From contig CM052356.1 of assembly GCA_028551475.1 (NCBI GenBank), forward strand, positions 6,954,001 to 7,018,000: a DNA stretch of 64,000 nt, given 5' to 3'. Shown here piece after piece: positions 21,401-33,300 of the stretch; the first letter of the stretch is position 1; each line of letters opens with the position of its first letter. The stretch is from Casuarina equisetifolia. Taxonomy: Eukaryota > Streptophyta > Magnoliopsida > Fagales > Casuarinaceae. The notes under the pieces were generated by a model, which saw only the letters and a list, made by a program, of their open reading frames with translations, was not told where the DNA came from and searched no databases. The translations under genes were made by a program, and so were the position numbers.

Positions 21401-24118
21401 CAAAGTGAACTTGCACACTTTCCTTTCCTTTCCTTTTGGCTTCCATTCTTGCAGCAGAGAAATCATTGAATCTTTGACGAGTTCATCCACGCTCAGGATT
21501 TTACTGTAGTGAGCCCAGGCGAGCAGGTAACAGATAAGTTCGTCTCCGTAATGCATACGAACTCAGTACGATTTGACATCAAAACAGAGAACACAGCGGC
21601 GCCGAATATTGACTGCTGGAAATCATTTGGAATTTCATCCACTGCTGCAGCATTTATCCGTATTCCTCGTCTATCGTCCATCCTTTCGCACCGGCAAGTG
21701 GCGTCACATCTCGAGTCGTTTCAACACCCTGCCACCCGCCAGCTTCGTTATAATTGTTGACGAGACTAATTCCCTTCTTCAATATCCCACCATATCTTCA
21801 ACAAAGACAGTTGCTTCCGGAAATTAGAGGGAAAGAACAAAAAACTTTCAAACGTATATACTTATGCACTTTCATCGTTAACAACCCTAACACTCACATG
21901 AAAATTGGGTTGTGTTTTCTCTGGAGAAAATTTCCTGTTTATGATAACCGGTTTAGGTCACTCTCTGTGCTCTAAGGTGCCGTGTTAACAATCTTTAGAC
22001 ATGGAGTAAAATACAGGAAGTTTATCGATAACAGGAGCTTGCATGCATTTAAACGGTAAGTCCAAAAGATTAGTATTTAGAATAGAAGTGTAAGAGCAGA
22101 AATGACACAATGGACAATGGACAATGGACAACTTAACGATGGAATTACTATGTCAACTTCTTTTTCCTGTTTTAAGTTTACATAAAACTTAAGGTCCTTG
22201 CTCTTGTGGTAGTGGTTGCAGCAATTCAATGGAACCAAAGGTGTTTTTACCTGGCACGTTAACAATTCATTGGTCTATGCAGCTGGTGGATGATCTCGAT
22301 GACCGTTCCTTTTTGTTCTTCCGTCTGAAGCAGAAAAAGCATGCAAAAGAACAAAATTGTCAAGAGGAATGGTGGAGAGACGCCGTCCCATCTATTCAGT
22401 GGCCTGCAAATCTGCAGACGAAATCTCTCAGTTAGCTGTGAACCACAAACATCTTTCGCCTGACAACTTTCTTCCCACCACCAATATTGGTAAAGATGAT
22501 CGCTTCCAACTCCTTTCATTATGTTCCTGATATTTCACTGAATGTAAGACTACAAGCAAATTCGTTCAAGTTGTTTAGGATTCTAACTTTTCGTCCTTTA
22601 ATGCAATAAAATTCAATGATTGGAAGAGTCGGATGGAATCTGATAACCTTCGTCTTCCTAGCGATGTGATTGAAACGAAGCCCTATCTCTGTTTGGATGG
22701 ATTCGGAAAGTGCTAGCCACACTCTTTCCTTTCAATTCAGAAATCCAAGTTGGTGTCATGATCATAGATAGTGCATGTTTCTTAGCACAATTAGCTGCGC
22801 ATGTGTTCAGTGCAACACCATTGCTTTTGAGAAGTCAGCATCCACAATCTCGCCCACACAACACGAGACCCATTGTTGCTTTTTTCTTTTCCTGTCTCAT
22901 ACTTTCTGTCTTTTTATAGTTGATTAATCAAGGTTTCTGTACTTTACAAAGACATCGTAGAACTTACGTGTCGTTATTACACGTAGTGTATGAAAACAAG
23001 AAGTTCGTCTGGATAATTTTCAAAACACGTGAAGATCGAAAGCTCAGTATACATAGGATCTATTCTAAGCATCAGCCAAGAACAAATATAGCTTAAACGT
23101 TTCTTCTGTATTAAGGGAGGATCAGAACAATATTAGCAAACTATTCAGTGAAAATCTTGCTTAGTAGTAAAGCTTGGTAGTGTAGCTTCCTTTCTACACA
23201 AACTAATGACCAGGAAGTTATGGTCCTAAAATAATTGAACCTGCCTTTGGATTTAATGGTTGAGTCCATTACAAGGACCACTGAAAAAAGGAAAAGAAAA
23301 AGCTATATTCTTCAAGGAGAGGTCGCTGTTTCATCGTTTAAAACCCTCCTCCATTGATGATTACCTTGGTCTCTTTATACAAGGGTGGCGGCATTGATAC
23401 GGCAGCTTTCATTGCAGTTTTCTTACGATTAAAGCGATCTGTTATTTGTCATGGTGATATCCACATGAAGGTGATTGTGGAACGGAGAGTGTAGCAAATC
23501 AATAATCATTTCAACTTTTGAAAACATGTTATGAAAGTAATTTCCACTCAAATGTTATCACCTACGTCAACTCGCTGAAAAACTTAATGACGTTTATGTT
23601 TAAAAAAAATATACTGATTTCATGAGCACAACGGAGTTTTTAAAGAAATTTGCATTTTATATGTTAAAAAACTCCATCGCTACTCTTTTTAAGTTTGCAA
23701 TAATATTCATTTTGTTCAGTCAAGGGTGCCATCTTAGATTACTTCGCACTAAATAAATTAATCTGATTTTTAATTTTTTAAATGTAAAAAATGTCTTACC
23801 AACTTATAAATTAGCTTTTGAGTTAGATTTTAAACATATTTAATATGGTATAAAAGTCCAACTTGATCCATTATATAATTCATGTTTAAGTTCAAGCCAC
23901 TAAAGTATGTTCAACATGTATGAATTATCTATTTATTCTACAATATTCAACCATGAGCCCAAAATATACGCGTGTATGAAGAAGTGTTGAGGACAAAAAT
24001 TTCATCTAAGAAAAATATGATCATTGAATAATATTTCAATTTTAAAAATGTTTCTCAAATTCATAAACTAAATCTTGAGTTGAACTTTTAACTTATTTAA
24101 TACTTATAATAACATCAT
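18481..24118. other. Gene-poor intergenic region
   Basis: No convincing gene over about 5.6 kb. 18481-18700 is the likely promoter of the At1g01500-like gene. 19580-20012 contains two open frames on the plus strand (19579-19827 and 19809-20015) that look like a broken coding fragment (LLVQRDKAIGRRRPGHAQ; NMDPKVVGKIVNMEVDPPSA), but I cannot name the source. 20315-20430 has a B-box-like, SINE-resembling string. 21300-21680 (minus) and 22230-22435 (plus) are open but unrecognised. 22098-22123 carries three tandem ACAATGG-type copies. Confidence 0.4.
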
Positions 24119-24590
24119 TAAGATACACAACTTTTTTGAATGTCCATGCACAATGTTGATTTGGAAGAATATCCTCACTCAAAATAGAATTCGACGTTAT
24201 ATTGGATAATGGAATAAAGAATTATAATGGATGACCAAAGCATCTAAAGGTAAAGATTTGGTTGTAAAACTTCTTAACATATCATTTTTAGCTTGTATTT
24301 ATTGCTTATGAGATGAATGAAATCGAAGAAGATTTCATAATAGAATAATTGATATTCCAATTTTATTGGCTAAAGTAAGAAAAATTATATGAGGGAGAGC
24401 TTCTTTACTTTACAATATTAAGCCCTCACAAGGAAATGTCATTTTAAGTGAGATTTGGAGGCTTCCAACTTCTATTTTCTTTTACTCTTAATTTTTTTGA
24501 AAATTGTTGTAATATTGGAGTATGCCTCTACTCTTTTGTATATTACATTTTATTAATGTAACTTACATTTCAACCAAAAAAAAAAAAAAA
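24119..24590 (+). mobile_element. 5'-truncated LINE (L1-type) 3' end with poly-A tail
   Basis: Ends in 15 A at 24576-24590. An 8-base target-site duplication AACATCAT is present at 24111-24118 and again at 24589-24596 (its first two A overlap the tail). In the frame starting at 24240 the DNA reads SKGKDLVVKLLNISFLAC, then degenerate Y-C-L-stop-D-E-stop-N-R-R-R-F. This resembles the terminal zinc-knuckle/RVT tail of plant LINE ORF2 (pattern IWxERNxRxF), with in-frame TGA stops where W and R codons are expected. After it comes the usual TTGTAATATT...TTTTGTATATTACATTTTATTAATG 3' UTR. It is a dead copy. Confidence 0.72.
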
Positions 24591-25641
24591 CATCATACAT
24601 ATCATAAGTGACGCCAACCTCTAAACTATACTATTGATAGCAACAAACTTATAGTGACATCTAGAAAAAATTACTAGATGGATAATATAGATTTTTATGT
24701 TCTATCTTTGGATCCTTATATTTGTATCCAACGATCATTACAATGCAAAATTATAGTATAAAAACTTTTGCGCTAACATCATTGTATTAAAAATTATGGT
24801 TTATTAAACACAAATTGTAATTCAATAATTTTTGTTATTGTGATGATCTATTTGATAAAGACATAATTACTGTACAATTATATTTTTCTTGATGTTACTG
24901 TACAATTATTGCTATCAGTAAGTGCAGTTCTGAGGTTGGCATCACTCATGGTATGTGCAATGCTGTTATCAGGAATTAGATTAACTTATTAAGACGACAC
25001 ACTTGTGTTTGCAAAATGAATATTTTGCAAGCAAAAGCTTAGTGTAACATAAAGAAGATTTTCAAACAATATTTATGAAGTGAAGGACAATCCACACCAT
25101 TCTATTTATGTAACCGTGCAAATGCTTATTTCACATAAGAATCGATGGACAGAGTTGGTAAAGAGAAGCAATTCTAGGCTGTTTAAACTGCAACTTAGTG
25201 GAGAGAATCTCTCGCTGTTTCATCATTATTATCTTCCATGCCCAACCATTGATGTCATTTTCATCACTGTTGGATTGTTGACCCACATATGGAATGCTTA
25301 GGCTGTGCCACTTTCACATAAAGAATCTCCCCTACTCAAACATTATCGTAACCACTTTATGGAGGAGAAATAAAGAGAGTCAATTATAGGGTCAGCCATC
25401 ACAGCAGTCTAGTTGCAGTAAGCTTTCTCCCTAAAGATTTTATAAATACTATGATTCACTGGCAGGCGTAGTCAGACACTTTGTACCAAGTTCTTCGTCC
25501 CATACAGGTTTACCAGATCGTTCTTGGTCTTTGATTCGTTACTTTTCTGAGTGCATCAAGTAGATTATACCTGAGATATTTTCCCTGTTAGGTGCGATTT
25601 TCGGTGACCAAGTTGCTTTGCCACACGCTACACACTGTACT

Positions 25642-25673
<32 letters not shown>
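25642..25673. repeat. (AC)n(AT)n compound microsatellite
   Basis: About 13 AC units followed by ATATATAT, in the presumed promoter or leader of the YSL transporter gene. Confidence 0.9.
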
Positions 25674-25827
25674 GTAAGCTGATTTCTGGATAGGTTGTCT
25701 GATAATTGAAGGCTGATAGCAAGCTGTCGGTTGGAGACTGCCAAAAAGACCATTACTGCTTCCAGCCTTGTGAAATTCCCTGGAATGGTTTCTAGTTATT
25801 GGCTGAAAGGAGGAGACTAAGAACTAG

Positions 25828-25960
25828 GTGAGTATATGCATGAAAACTCCAGCTCTTTTGATAAATCAACCATTCTCTTGTCCCATAGCGTTATGCTTGG
25901 TTTTGAAGCCTCTGAGTTTATAATTGTTCTCCTTTTTCTCCATCTCATGACACCATGCAG
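25828..25960 (+). other. Probable 5' UTR intron of the YSL gene
   Basis: A strong donor (AACTAG|GTGAGTATAT) at 25828 and a pyrimidine-rich acceptor (CATCTCATGACACCATGCAG) ending at 25960 would remove 133 bp from the leader, 63 bp before the ATG at 26024. Inferred from splice consensus only. Confidence 0.45.
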
Positions 25961-26023
25961 CTAGTTGGGGTTCTTGAGTGGAATTGTTTCAACATAGCAA
26001 GTTTGGATTAGGAGCAGACGAAC

Positions 26024-26787
26024 ATGGAAGAAGCGAAGGAGAAGAAAGAGGTTGGCAGGGAAGACATGGAGGAAGTACCTGCTGATGAAGCTGCGGGGCC
26101 AAAGAGACCCCAGCCATGGAACAAGCAGATAACAGTGAGGGGAATAGTAGTGAGCATTATGATTGGAACCATGTTCAGCGTGATAGTCATGAAGCTGAAC
26201 CTCACAACAGGGATAGTTCCGAATCTTAATGTCTCTGCTGCTCTTCTGGGTTTCATCTTCATCCGATCGTGGATAAAGCTGCTGGAAAAAGCAGGGATTG
26301 TATCAAAGCCATTCACTCGGCAAGAGAATACCATGATTCAAACCTGTGCAGTTGCATGCTACAGCATTGCTGTAGGAGGTTTGTGCTATTGAAATTCTCT
26401 CTTGCTTATTCCCTGCTTGTCAAGCACTCTGTAGAATTATTGACATAAATTTTTCTCTTTTGCTATACAGGGGGCTTTGCTTCTTATCTCTTGGGATTAA
26501 ACAGGAGGACATATGAGCTGGCAGGGGCCAACAACGAGGGAAACTCTGCAAGTGCTGTCAAGGAGCCTGGATTTGGTTGGATGACTGGCTACCTCTATCT
26601 AGTCTGCTTTGTTGGCCTCTTTGTCTTAGTCCCTCTTAGGAAGGTAGGTACAAATGGTCCCTTCCACGTCTAATGTTTACCATATCATCAATATTTAAAA
26701 TTATATTACATACTTTTTTTCTTTAAAAAAAGAAGAAAGAAAGTTAATTTTTATAACAATGATTGGATTTAAGAAAATCTTTAGTTA

Positions 26788-26818
<31 letters not shown>

Positions 26819-29437
26819 AAGAAGAAGAAGAAGAAGAAGAAGAAGAAGAAGAAAAGGCTTATCAAAATGACCCTCTTTCTTCTTAGCGGTGGTTATTATT
26901 TCTACTGACGTTCCAGCCATGAATGATGGAATCGAAAAAGAAGCCTTTTTTCTTTTGTATTCATGGTGGAAGAAGGGGTGCCTTCTGGCTGTAGGATATA
27001 CCAGTCGTCGCAAATTCAATGGACTTGTGCATCCCAACATGAATTTTCCTTTTCATTTTCACTTGTTGGCCCACTACGAAGATCTTATCTTCCCTTTTGA
27101 TTATTCCCACTGCATCGCAGATAATGATAGTCGACCTCAACTTGACATATCCAAGTGGGATGGCGACTGCAGTTCTCATCAATGGTTTCCACAGTCAGGG
27201 GGACAAGAATGCCAAGTAAATACGCTTTTCAGCATCCCGCTTTTCTTTCTGAAAATAAAACTGTGAAAGAATCGATCCTGAAACGCTTAAAACATTGTGC
27301 AGAAAGCAGGTACGAGGGTTCATGAAGTATTTTTCAGTCAGCTTCCTATGGGGTTTTTTCAAATGGTTTTTCAGTGGCAAAGAGGAATGCGGATTTGCAC
27401 AGTTCCCTACCTTTGGCCTCCAAGCCTGGAAGCAGACGTCAGTCTTCCCACATCTTTCTACTTTTTAGTCACTATCGTTAAAACCAGAGTGTCAATAAAT
27501 GATATTAAGACAAGAATATATAAGGTGGGATTTATATAGCTTTTATTCATAAGAAGATAAATATTATAATTTATGTCCTGATATTAAGTTAAAATTTTAT
27601 TTATTTTAAATGAATATATTAATTTGTATGTATTTAAACTTTCTTTTTTAGCATGTATCTATTATTTATGATTGAATGAAATTATAAATATTTTTAAAAT
27701 AAGATTATTGAAATATTAATTTTATTAGTTAAAATTAAGAAAGTATTATGTTAAAAAATATTTTTATTTAAAAACATTAAACTATCTCACACCAATATTT
27801 TGTTGTGTTATAATTTGATAATTTTAAACTCTATTTTTTTAATAATGCTAAAGGTATGTCCTTAAATTTTATATTATCTTATTTTTTGATAAATAAACAC
27901 ATATATTCATATATATATATATATATATTATAAATAAAATGAAAACGAGATTTAGGTAATATGAACAAATATCATTTAGGTAATATGATCACGGCATTTG
28001 CAGGTTCTACTTTGATTTCAATACGACTTTTGTTGGGGCTGGGATGATTTGTTCCCACCTAGTGAACCTATCGTTGTTGCTTGGAGCTGTGCTTTCGTAT
28101 GGAATAATGTGGCCGCTGATTGGTAAGCTTAAAGGGAAGTGGTTCTCCGAAAGCTTGCAGGAGAGTGACATGAAGAGTCTGTATGGCTACAAGGTGTGTC
28201 TCTTCTTCTCCTTCCCTCAAATTCATATGGACTTGTTCTGCTACCCATGGTCGCCATTGACACCATAATTTATTTACCAGGTTTTCATTTCCGTTGCTTT
28301 GATCCTGGGTGATGGGATTTACAGTTTTATCAAGATAATGATATGCACCATCCTCAACATGAATAGCAGATTGAAGAAGAAGAAGAAGGAACTCAAAAAG
28401 GGTAATACTGATGATGCCTGCTGCAGGACCAATGCATTAATTTGACTTCAATTCTAAAATAATTTGATTTAGGTGTTCATACTTACTGACGTTTTATCTT
28501 CTCCTCTGTAGCTGAGGATGGCGAGGAGAAACCCAAGGAAGTCTTGAAACAAAATGAATTGTTCCTCAGAGAGAACATTCCCATGTGGCTTGCAGCCATT
28601 GGATACGTCCTCTTTGCCATCGTGTCCGTAATCGTGATTCCATTGATGTTCCCTCAACTCAAATGGTATTATGTCGTGGTAGCCTATTTTCTTGCTCCAT
28701 CTCTAGCATTCTGCAATGCTTATGGAGCAGGTCTTACGGACATAAACATGGCCTATAATTATGGTAAAGTAGCTCTGTTCGTCCTGGCGGCGTTGAGTGG
28801 AAAAGAAGATGGGCTGGTGGCTGGGCTGGTTGGTTGTGGTCTCATCAAATCTGTGGTTTCTGTGGCTTGCATTCTGATGCAGGATTTTAAGACAGCCCAT
28901 CTGACTTATACTTCTCCTAGAGCAATGTTCTTGAACCAAGCCATTGGCACGGCATTAGGCTGTCTGACAGCTCCTCTTAGCTTCTTCCTTTTCTACAAGG
29001 CATTTGATGTGGGAAACCCAAATGGAGAATTCAAAGCACCCTATGCATTGATCTACAGAAACATGGCAATTCTTGGGGTCCAAGGCTTCTCTGCTCTACC
29101 TCAGCACTGCCTGCAACTTTGTTATGGCTTCTTTGCGTTTGCTGTGGTAGTTAGCGTAGTGAGAGATTTATCGCCGCAAAAGGTTGGGAAATTCATGCCG
29201 CTTCCTATGGTCATGGCGGTGCCTTTTCTAGTGGGGGGATACTTTGCAATTGATATGTGCCTTGGGACTTTGGTTGTGTTTGTGTGGCACAAGGTCAACT
29301 CCAAGAAGTCCGAGTTGATGGTTCCTGCAGTTGCTTCTGGATTAATTTGTGGGGAGGGGCTTTGGACACTTCCTGCTGCAGTTCTAGCTTTGGCCAAGAT
29401 AAATCCTCCCATCTGCATGCAATTTGTGTCTTCCTAG
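26024..29437 (+). CDS. YSL: Yellow Stripe-Like metal-nicotianamine transporter (YSL1/2/3 clade)
   Basis: Seven coding exons, 26024-26378, 26471-26643, 27121-27215, 27303-27437, 28004-28193, 28281-28401 and 28512-29437, joining in frame to 664 aa. This is an oligopeptide-transporter-superfamily protein that carries metal-nicotianamine complexes (Fe, Cu, Zn) across the plasma membrane. Family landmarks are nearly unbroken: WNKQITVRGIVVSIMIGTMF, FTRQENTMIQTCAVACY, AVGGGFASYLLGLN, MIVDLNLTYPSGMATAVLIN, GFAQFPTFGLQAWKQT, FVGAGMICSHLVNLSLLLGA, PQLKWYYVVVAYFLAP, GAGLTDINMAYNYGK, LMQDFKTAHLTYTSPRAM, NPNGEFKAPYALIYRNMA and GLICGEGLWTLPAAVLALA. The hydrophilic N-terminus is acidic (about 1-35) and a Lys-rich loop sits near residues 330-370. 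Length fits the usual 650-680 aa. I place it with Arabidopsis YSL1-3 by remembered sequence; the exact orthologue is not determined. The ATG at 26024 is the only start in frame with the conserved N-terminus. Confidence 0.96.
26791..26853. repeat. (GAA)21 trinucleotide repeat in YSL intron 2
   Basis: Perfect run of 21 GAA triplets within the intron between 26643 and 27121, on the transcribed (sense) strand. Confidence 0.97.
27630..27790 (+). mobile_element. Very degenerate LINE relic in YSL intron 4
   Basis: TTTTAGCATGTATCTATTATTTATGATTGAATGAAAT... parallels the LINE at 24285-24400 (TTTTAGCTTGTATTTATTGCTTATGAGATGAATGAAAT...), including the following ATTGA-ATT-ATTTTATTAG/GGCTAAA segment. No poly-A or duplication can be assigned. 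The surrounding AT-rich block (27480-27960) accounts for most of this 566-bp intron. Confidence 0.45.
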
Positions 29438-30308
29438 AAGAAAGCTCTAAAAGGATTTTTAGGGAGATGGGTAAATGGCCCAGGTTTAGGTAAAAATAAC
29501 ATCACACAACGTAATATGCAAAGTGTCGATCCTAGATCGACAATAAGAATGTAGCCTACTGGTTTTAGTTGTTTTGGTAGGGATGGTACCCACATCTGTT
29601 GTGTGATCTCCTTTTCTCTTTTTCCTATTTGGCGTTCACGGTACTGGTTCAATTTGACCAAATAGCAACAGAACGGGAAAAAAGGCCTTTCCTTAAACTA
29701 AATGCCTGAGCACAACAGCAAGAACTCTTAAAACCAAACCGAAGCGATAATGCATAAGTAGTTTATCGTCCCATCCCAATCCTTAAAAAAAAAAACGATC
29801 CTCCTCTTCCCGTCGTTTGCTCAAACCAACGCCAGTTGGAGCCAGGATAGGGATGGGATGCACGCATCTGTATATGTAAGATAAAAATTGGACATGAGTT
29901 CTCAAACGGTACAGATGGAATGCTGCTCCACAGATATAGTACTTTAAGTCATTATGCCTGAGTAAAGAGAAAGGATCGAAGTATCCTGAAATGCAAAGAG
30001 ATGGCTTCCGGCTCGTTCCAAACATTCATGCCACAAACTAAAATATACACGCTCTTGAATGGATGTTCTGATTGCTCCAAACAAATATAAGGGATACTTT
30101 CAATAAAAGGCGGTGAGAGCTATTAACAGAAGGCCATATGTCACAAACAAAAAGTAAAACCAGCTGAAGAAATGAATCGGCCAAGTTGGATTGAACAAGA
30201 TCAGGTCCAAAAAATCTAGGATATACACTATTTTTATTCAATTTCAATACATAAATAGTAAATCACCTCAAGCGAAAGCAATGCTCTGTTGACAAAATTA
30301 ATAAATTA
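29438..30308. other. Convergent 3' regions of YSL and HLB1
   Basis: No coding sequence seen. The YSL (plus) and HLB1 (minus) genes face each other here, so the 871 bp must hold both 3' UTRs and polyadenylation signals. Confidence 0.6.
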
Positions 30309-33300
30309 TCAGCCAGTTATAATACCTGCCAGAACATCACTCTTACCACGTGCATATGTTGTGTAAACTAGACGGATTGCATCAAGCCATCCATCCAGTG
30401 ATTCCCATGAGTCAGCAACCTGCAAGATCAATAAGCAAATATTATATTCGAGGAACCAAAAAAACTATTTGTCCATCTCCCTTATTATCTAGCAAAGATA
30501 GAAGGAAATAGTTTAAGATCATGTTCTACAATACATACTTTTAACATTAAATATGAACACCATTAAGAAGCAGTTACTAAAAATGGCAGGTAGGTTTAAA
30601 ATATAGTATGTTACACAACGGAAGAGCTCCTTGACAAGTGAAAGATAAAATTCAGGTTCATTATTCATGGTTATTTAGAACGGAAAATAGCACACTGCCT
30701 CCAGCTGGCCCCAGATGGGCAAGTATTGATTACTCGCTGAAACTTAAAATTTTTTAAAATTCACAAATGGAAGCATGCTGCAGCCTGGTTCCTAACATCA
30801 ATGCACAACCAAAAGTTCAACTTACTGGAACTAGAGAAGAATGAGTTTCAAGTGTCCCATAAAGTAAATATCAGAAAAGGAAATAACTTTTTCTACGTAT
30901 CTAGAACTTAAGGTTCAACTTTTTTGCTCCAGGTGTAGGTCTAAATGAATTTGTCCTAACTATAGCATGTAAATGCAGACATGACCTTTTGTAAGGCTAC
31001 AAAATCTATCACTACAGAGGCCCGCATCTGAAACTAGAACGCAGGAACAGAATTATCTTTAAAACACAAGACATAATAGTTACCATGAAAACTGGCCCAT
31101 GAATTGTATCAATACAGAGGCCTGCACCAGGTGGTAAAGTCAGATCAGCACATGCTGATACGGAAACTATATCTGGGACATCAACTCTGATAGCCTTTTT
31201 GTCATTGTTCACTGCATCTCCTGATCTTCCAGAGAGGGTTTGAGGTAAGTGTTTTTGATCAATCTTGTGTATCTGATGGGACAAAGAAAGAAGATTGAGA
31301 ATAAAGCAATAATTAGATGTGTCTAGCTCATCACACCCAATATATGGTTTTTTTTATACGGAAACAATCCTACTCGTTTACTAAATAATAGCAAAACAAA
31401 CCAAAATTCTACCTGATGAAGCCCTTCATGATTTAAAGCAAATTGTGAACGCCTCCAATCACTATGAGGTGCCACTAGCTTTCCAGCCGGTGGTGCACTC
31501 AAATATCCAACTTTGAGATGTGGCAAAGGCAGCTGTCAATAGTTGAGTTCTGTCAATAATTCTCTTAACCAACACTTACAGAACCTTGCCATCGTAGAAC
31601 TTATCTAAATTTCATTAGGAGCACTAAATGTACTACTGCGAACACCTACTCAACCACAAACAATAAATGAAAAAGGAATTGGGCATATCCACATTAAAAA
31701 GAAAGAAAAAACCTTGGCATTGGTCTTAGTTGAATGAATGATGGTTGAACAAGTTTAGGGACGAGGTCCAAAACTAGGATGGGATGGGATACTCAGCTCC
31801 AGTATGATTTTGTCATGAAGTTAACGAAAACATGTAAGTCACCCATGTTTGACAAGATCAACCACCCGAACTGAGGCTGATCTCACAATTCAGACCTCAA
31901 ATTACATGCCCACAGCAATTTGAAAAAGAAAGAACATTTGCAGATGAAATAGCTCCAAATATACTACTTGAATAGTGGCTACTAACCATGGAACGCACCA
32001 GCCGCAAGGCACTGCTGTAAACCTAAACAAAGCCATCATTAGACTGTCAGTCAAATGAAACCCACATATGCATCAATTAAATATAAAAAATGAGGCAAAG
32101 AAAATGATGTGTTTTTCAAAGACTATTCAAATTTCACTTCAATAAGTATATGTTTCCTTTTCATTTTTGGAGTTCACTGGGTTATGTTCAAGTCAGAGAT
32201 AATTTTGTTACCTAAATATGATAAAAATTACTGTTAAAAAAAAAAAAAACTTACTGAGTAATTTGTTTTTAGTGCATGAGCAGCTGCAATGTAGATGGCA
32301 GATTGGCTATATAACTCGTTAGGGGAAACTTCTTTGGCATTCACGGATGACCCAGTTCTTAATGTGTCCTCTGCTAATCCATACTACAAAACAAGACAGG
32401 ACAAACTTGGGATATATACTTACTCAATTTGTAAAAGCATTGGGAAAGACAACGAAAAATTGTATGTTATTCAATGAACAGGGTACTGAAAGGGAAATGA
32501 TTTACTAACATAAGATAATGATATCAAAAATACATATAAGTAACAAACTGACCAGGACAGTTCCAAGATTGTAAATTGCTCGGTGGAAATCATACTGCAA
32601 TCTGATTGCTGCACGGAACTGCATTCGTAGAACGGTTAAAGGTACCATGACTGTAGAAGCTCCACTTAAGACTATTCTTAGGATACAGTGAAAATTATTC
32701 ATAAGATATCAGATGTAAATTACATTCTGTTTCTTCCTATACAATCATCCAAGCACTCTGATCTCTCCAAATAATTTTTGTACCTTACTGATTGCAGTTT
32801 TTACAATTGTTTGCTTCTCTCGGATGGGAACAATTGCACTGAGTTCCTAAATTTCACAATAAAAACGTAAAATTAAAACGAGATAAAAAAATTTTACACA
32901 CACACATATATAAATACAAAAAAGAAAAAGAATCTGAGTTTGAAGAAAATGTCAATGTATTTAAATTACCTGCAGAGCAAGTCCCCAATTATTGAGAGCC
33001 TGAAATAGATTCCACCAGGGGTTAGTACCAATCTATGTAAAAACGGATGATTCACGGTTCTTTATGATGCATTAAATGGGCTTTCAGTGATACCTGAGGA
33101 CTGTTCCAGTTGAGTTGGACAGCCTTTTCGTAGTTTTTGGTAGCCTGAAAAACAAAGTTAATAAAATTAAAGTACTGTTTTGAACACAATTTTTTGCTAA
33201 GAAAACTTTTGAATCTTTTTATTTGAACAGCATAATGAGTATCATAAAACCCTAGATCATAGGCAAGAACAGCACAATAAGGAAGAGGGGATTTGAAGTA

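Larger units (their letters stand above)
24597..26023. other. Intergenic and YSL 5' region
   Basis: Left half AT-rich without genes; a duplicated TACTGTACAATTAT string lies at 24866-24910. From about 25440 rightward it is probably promoter and 5' UTR of the YSL gene, with a CA/TA microsatellite and a likely leader intron (both listed separately). Confidence 0.45.
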
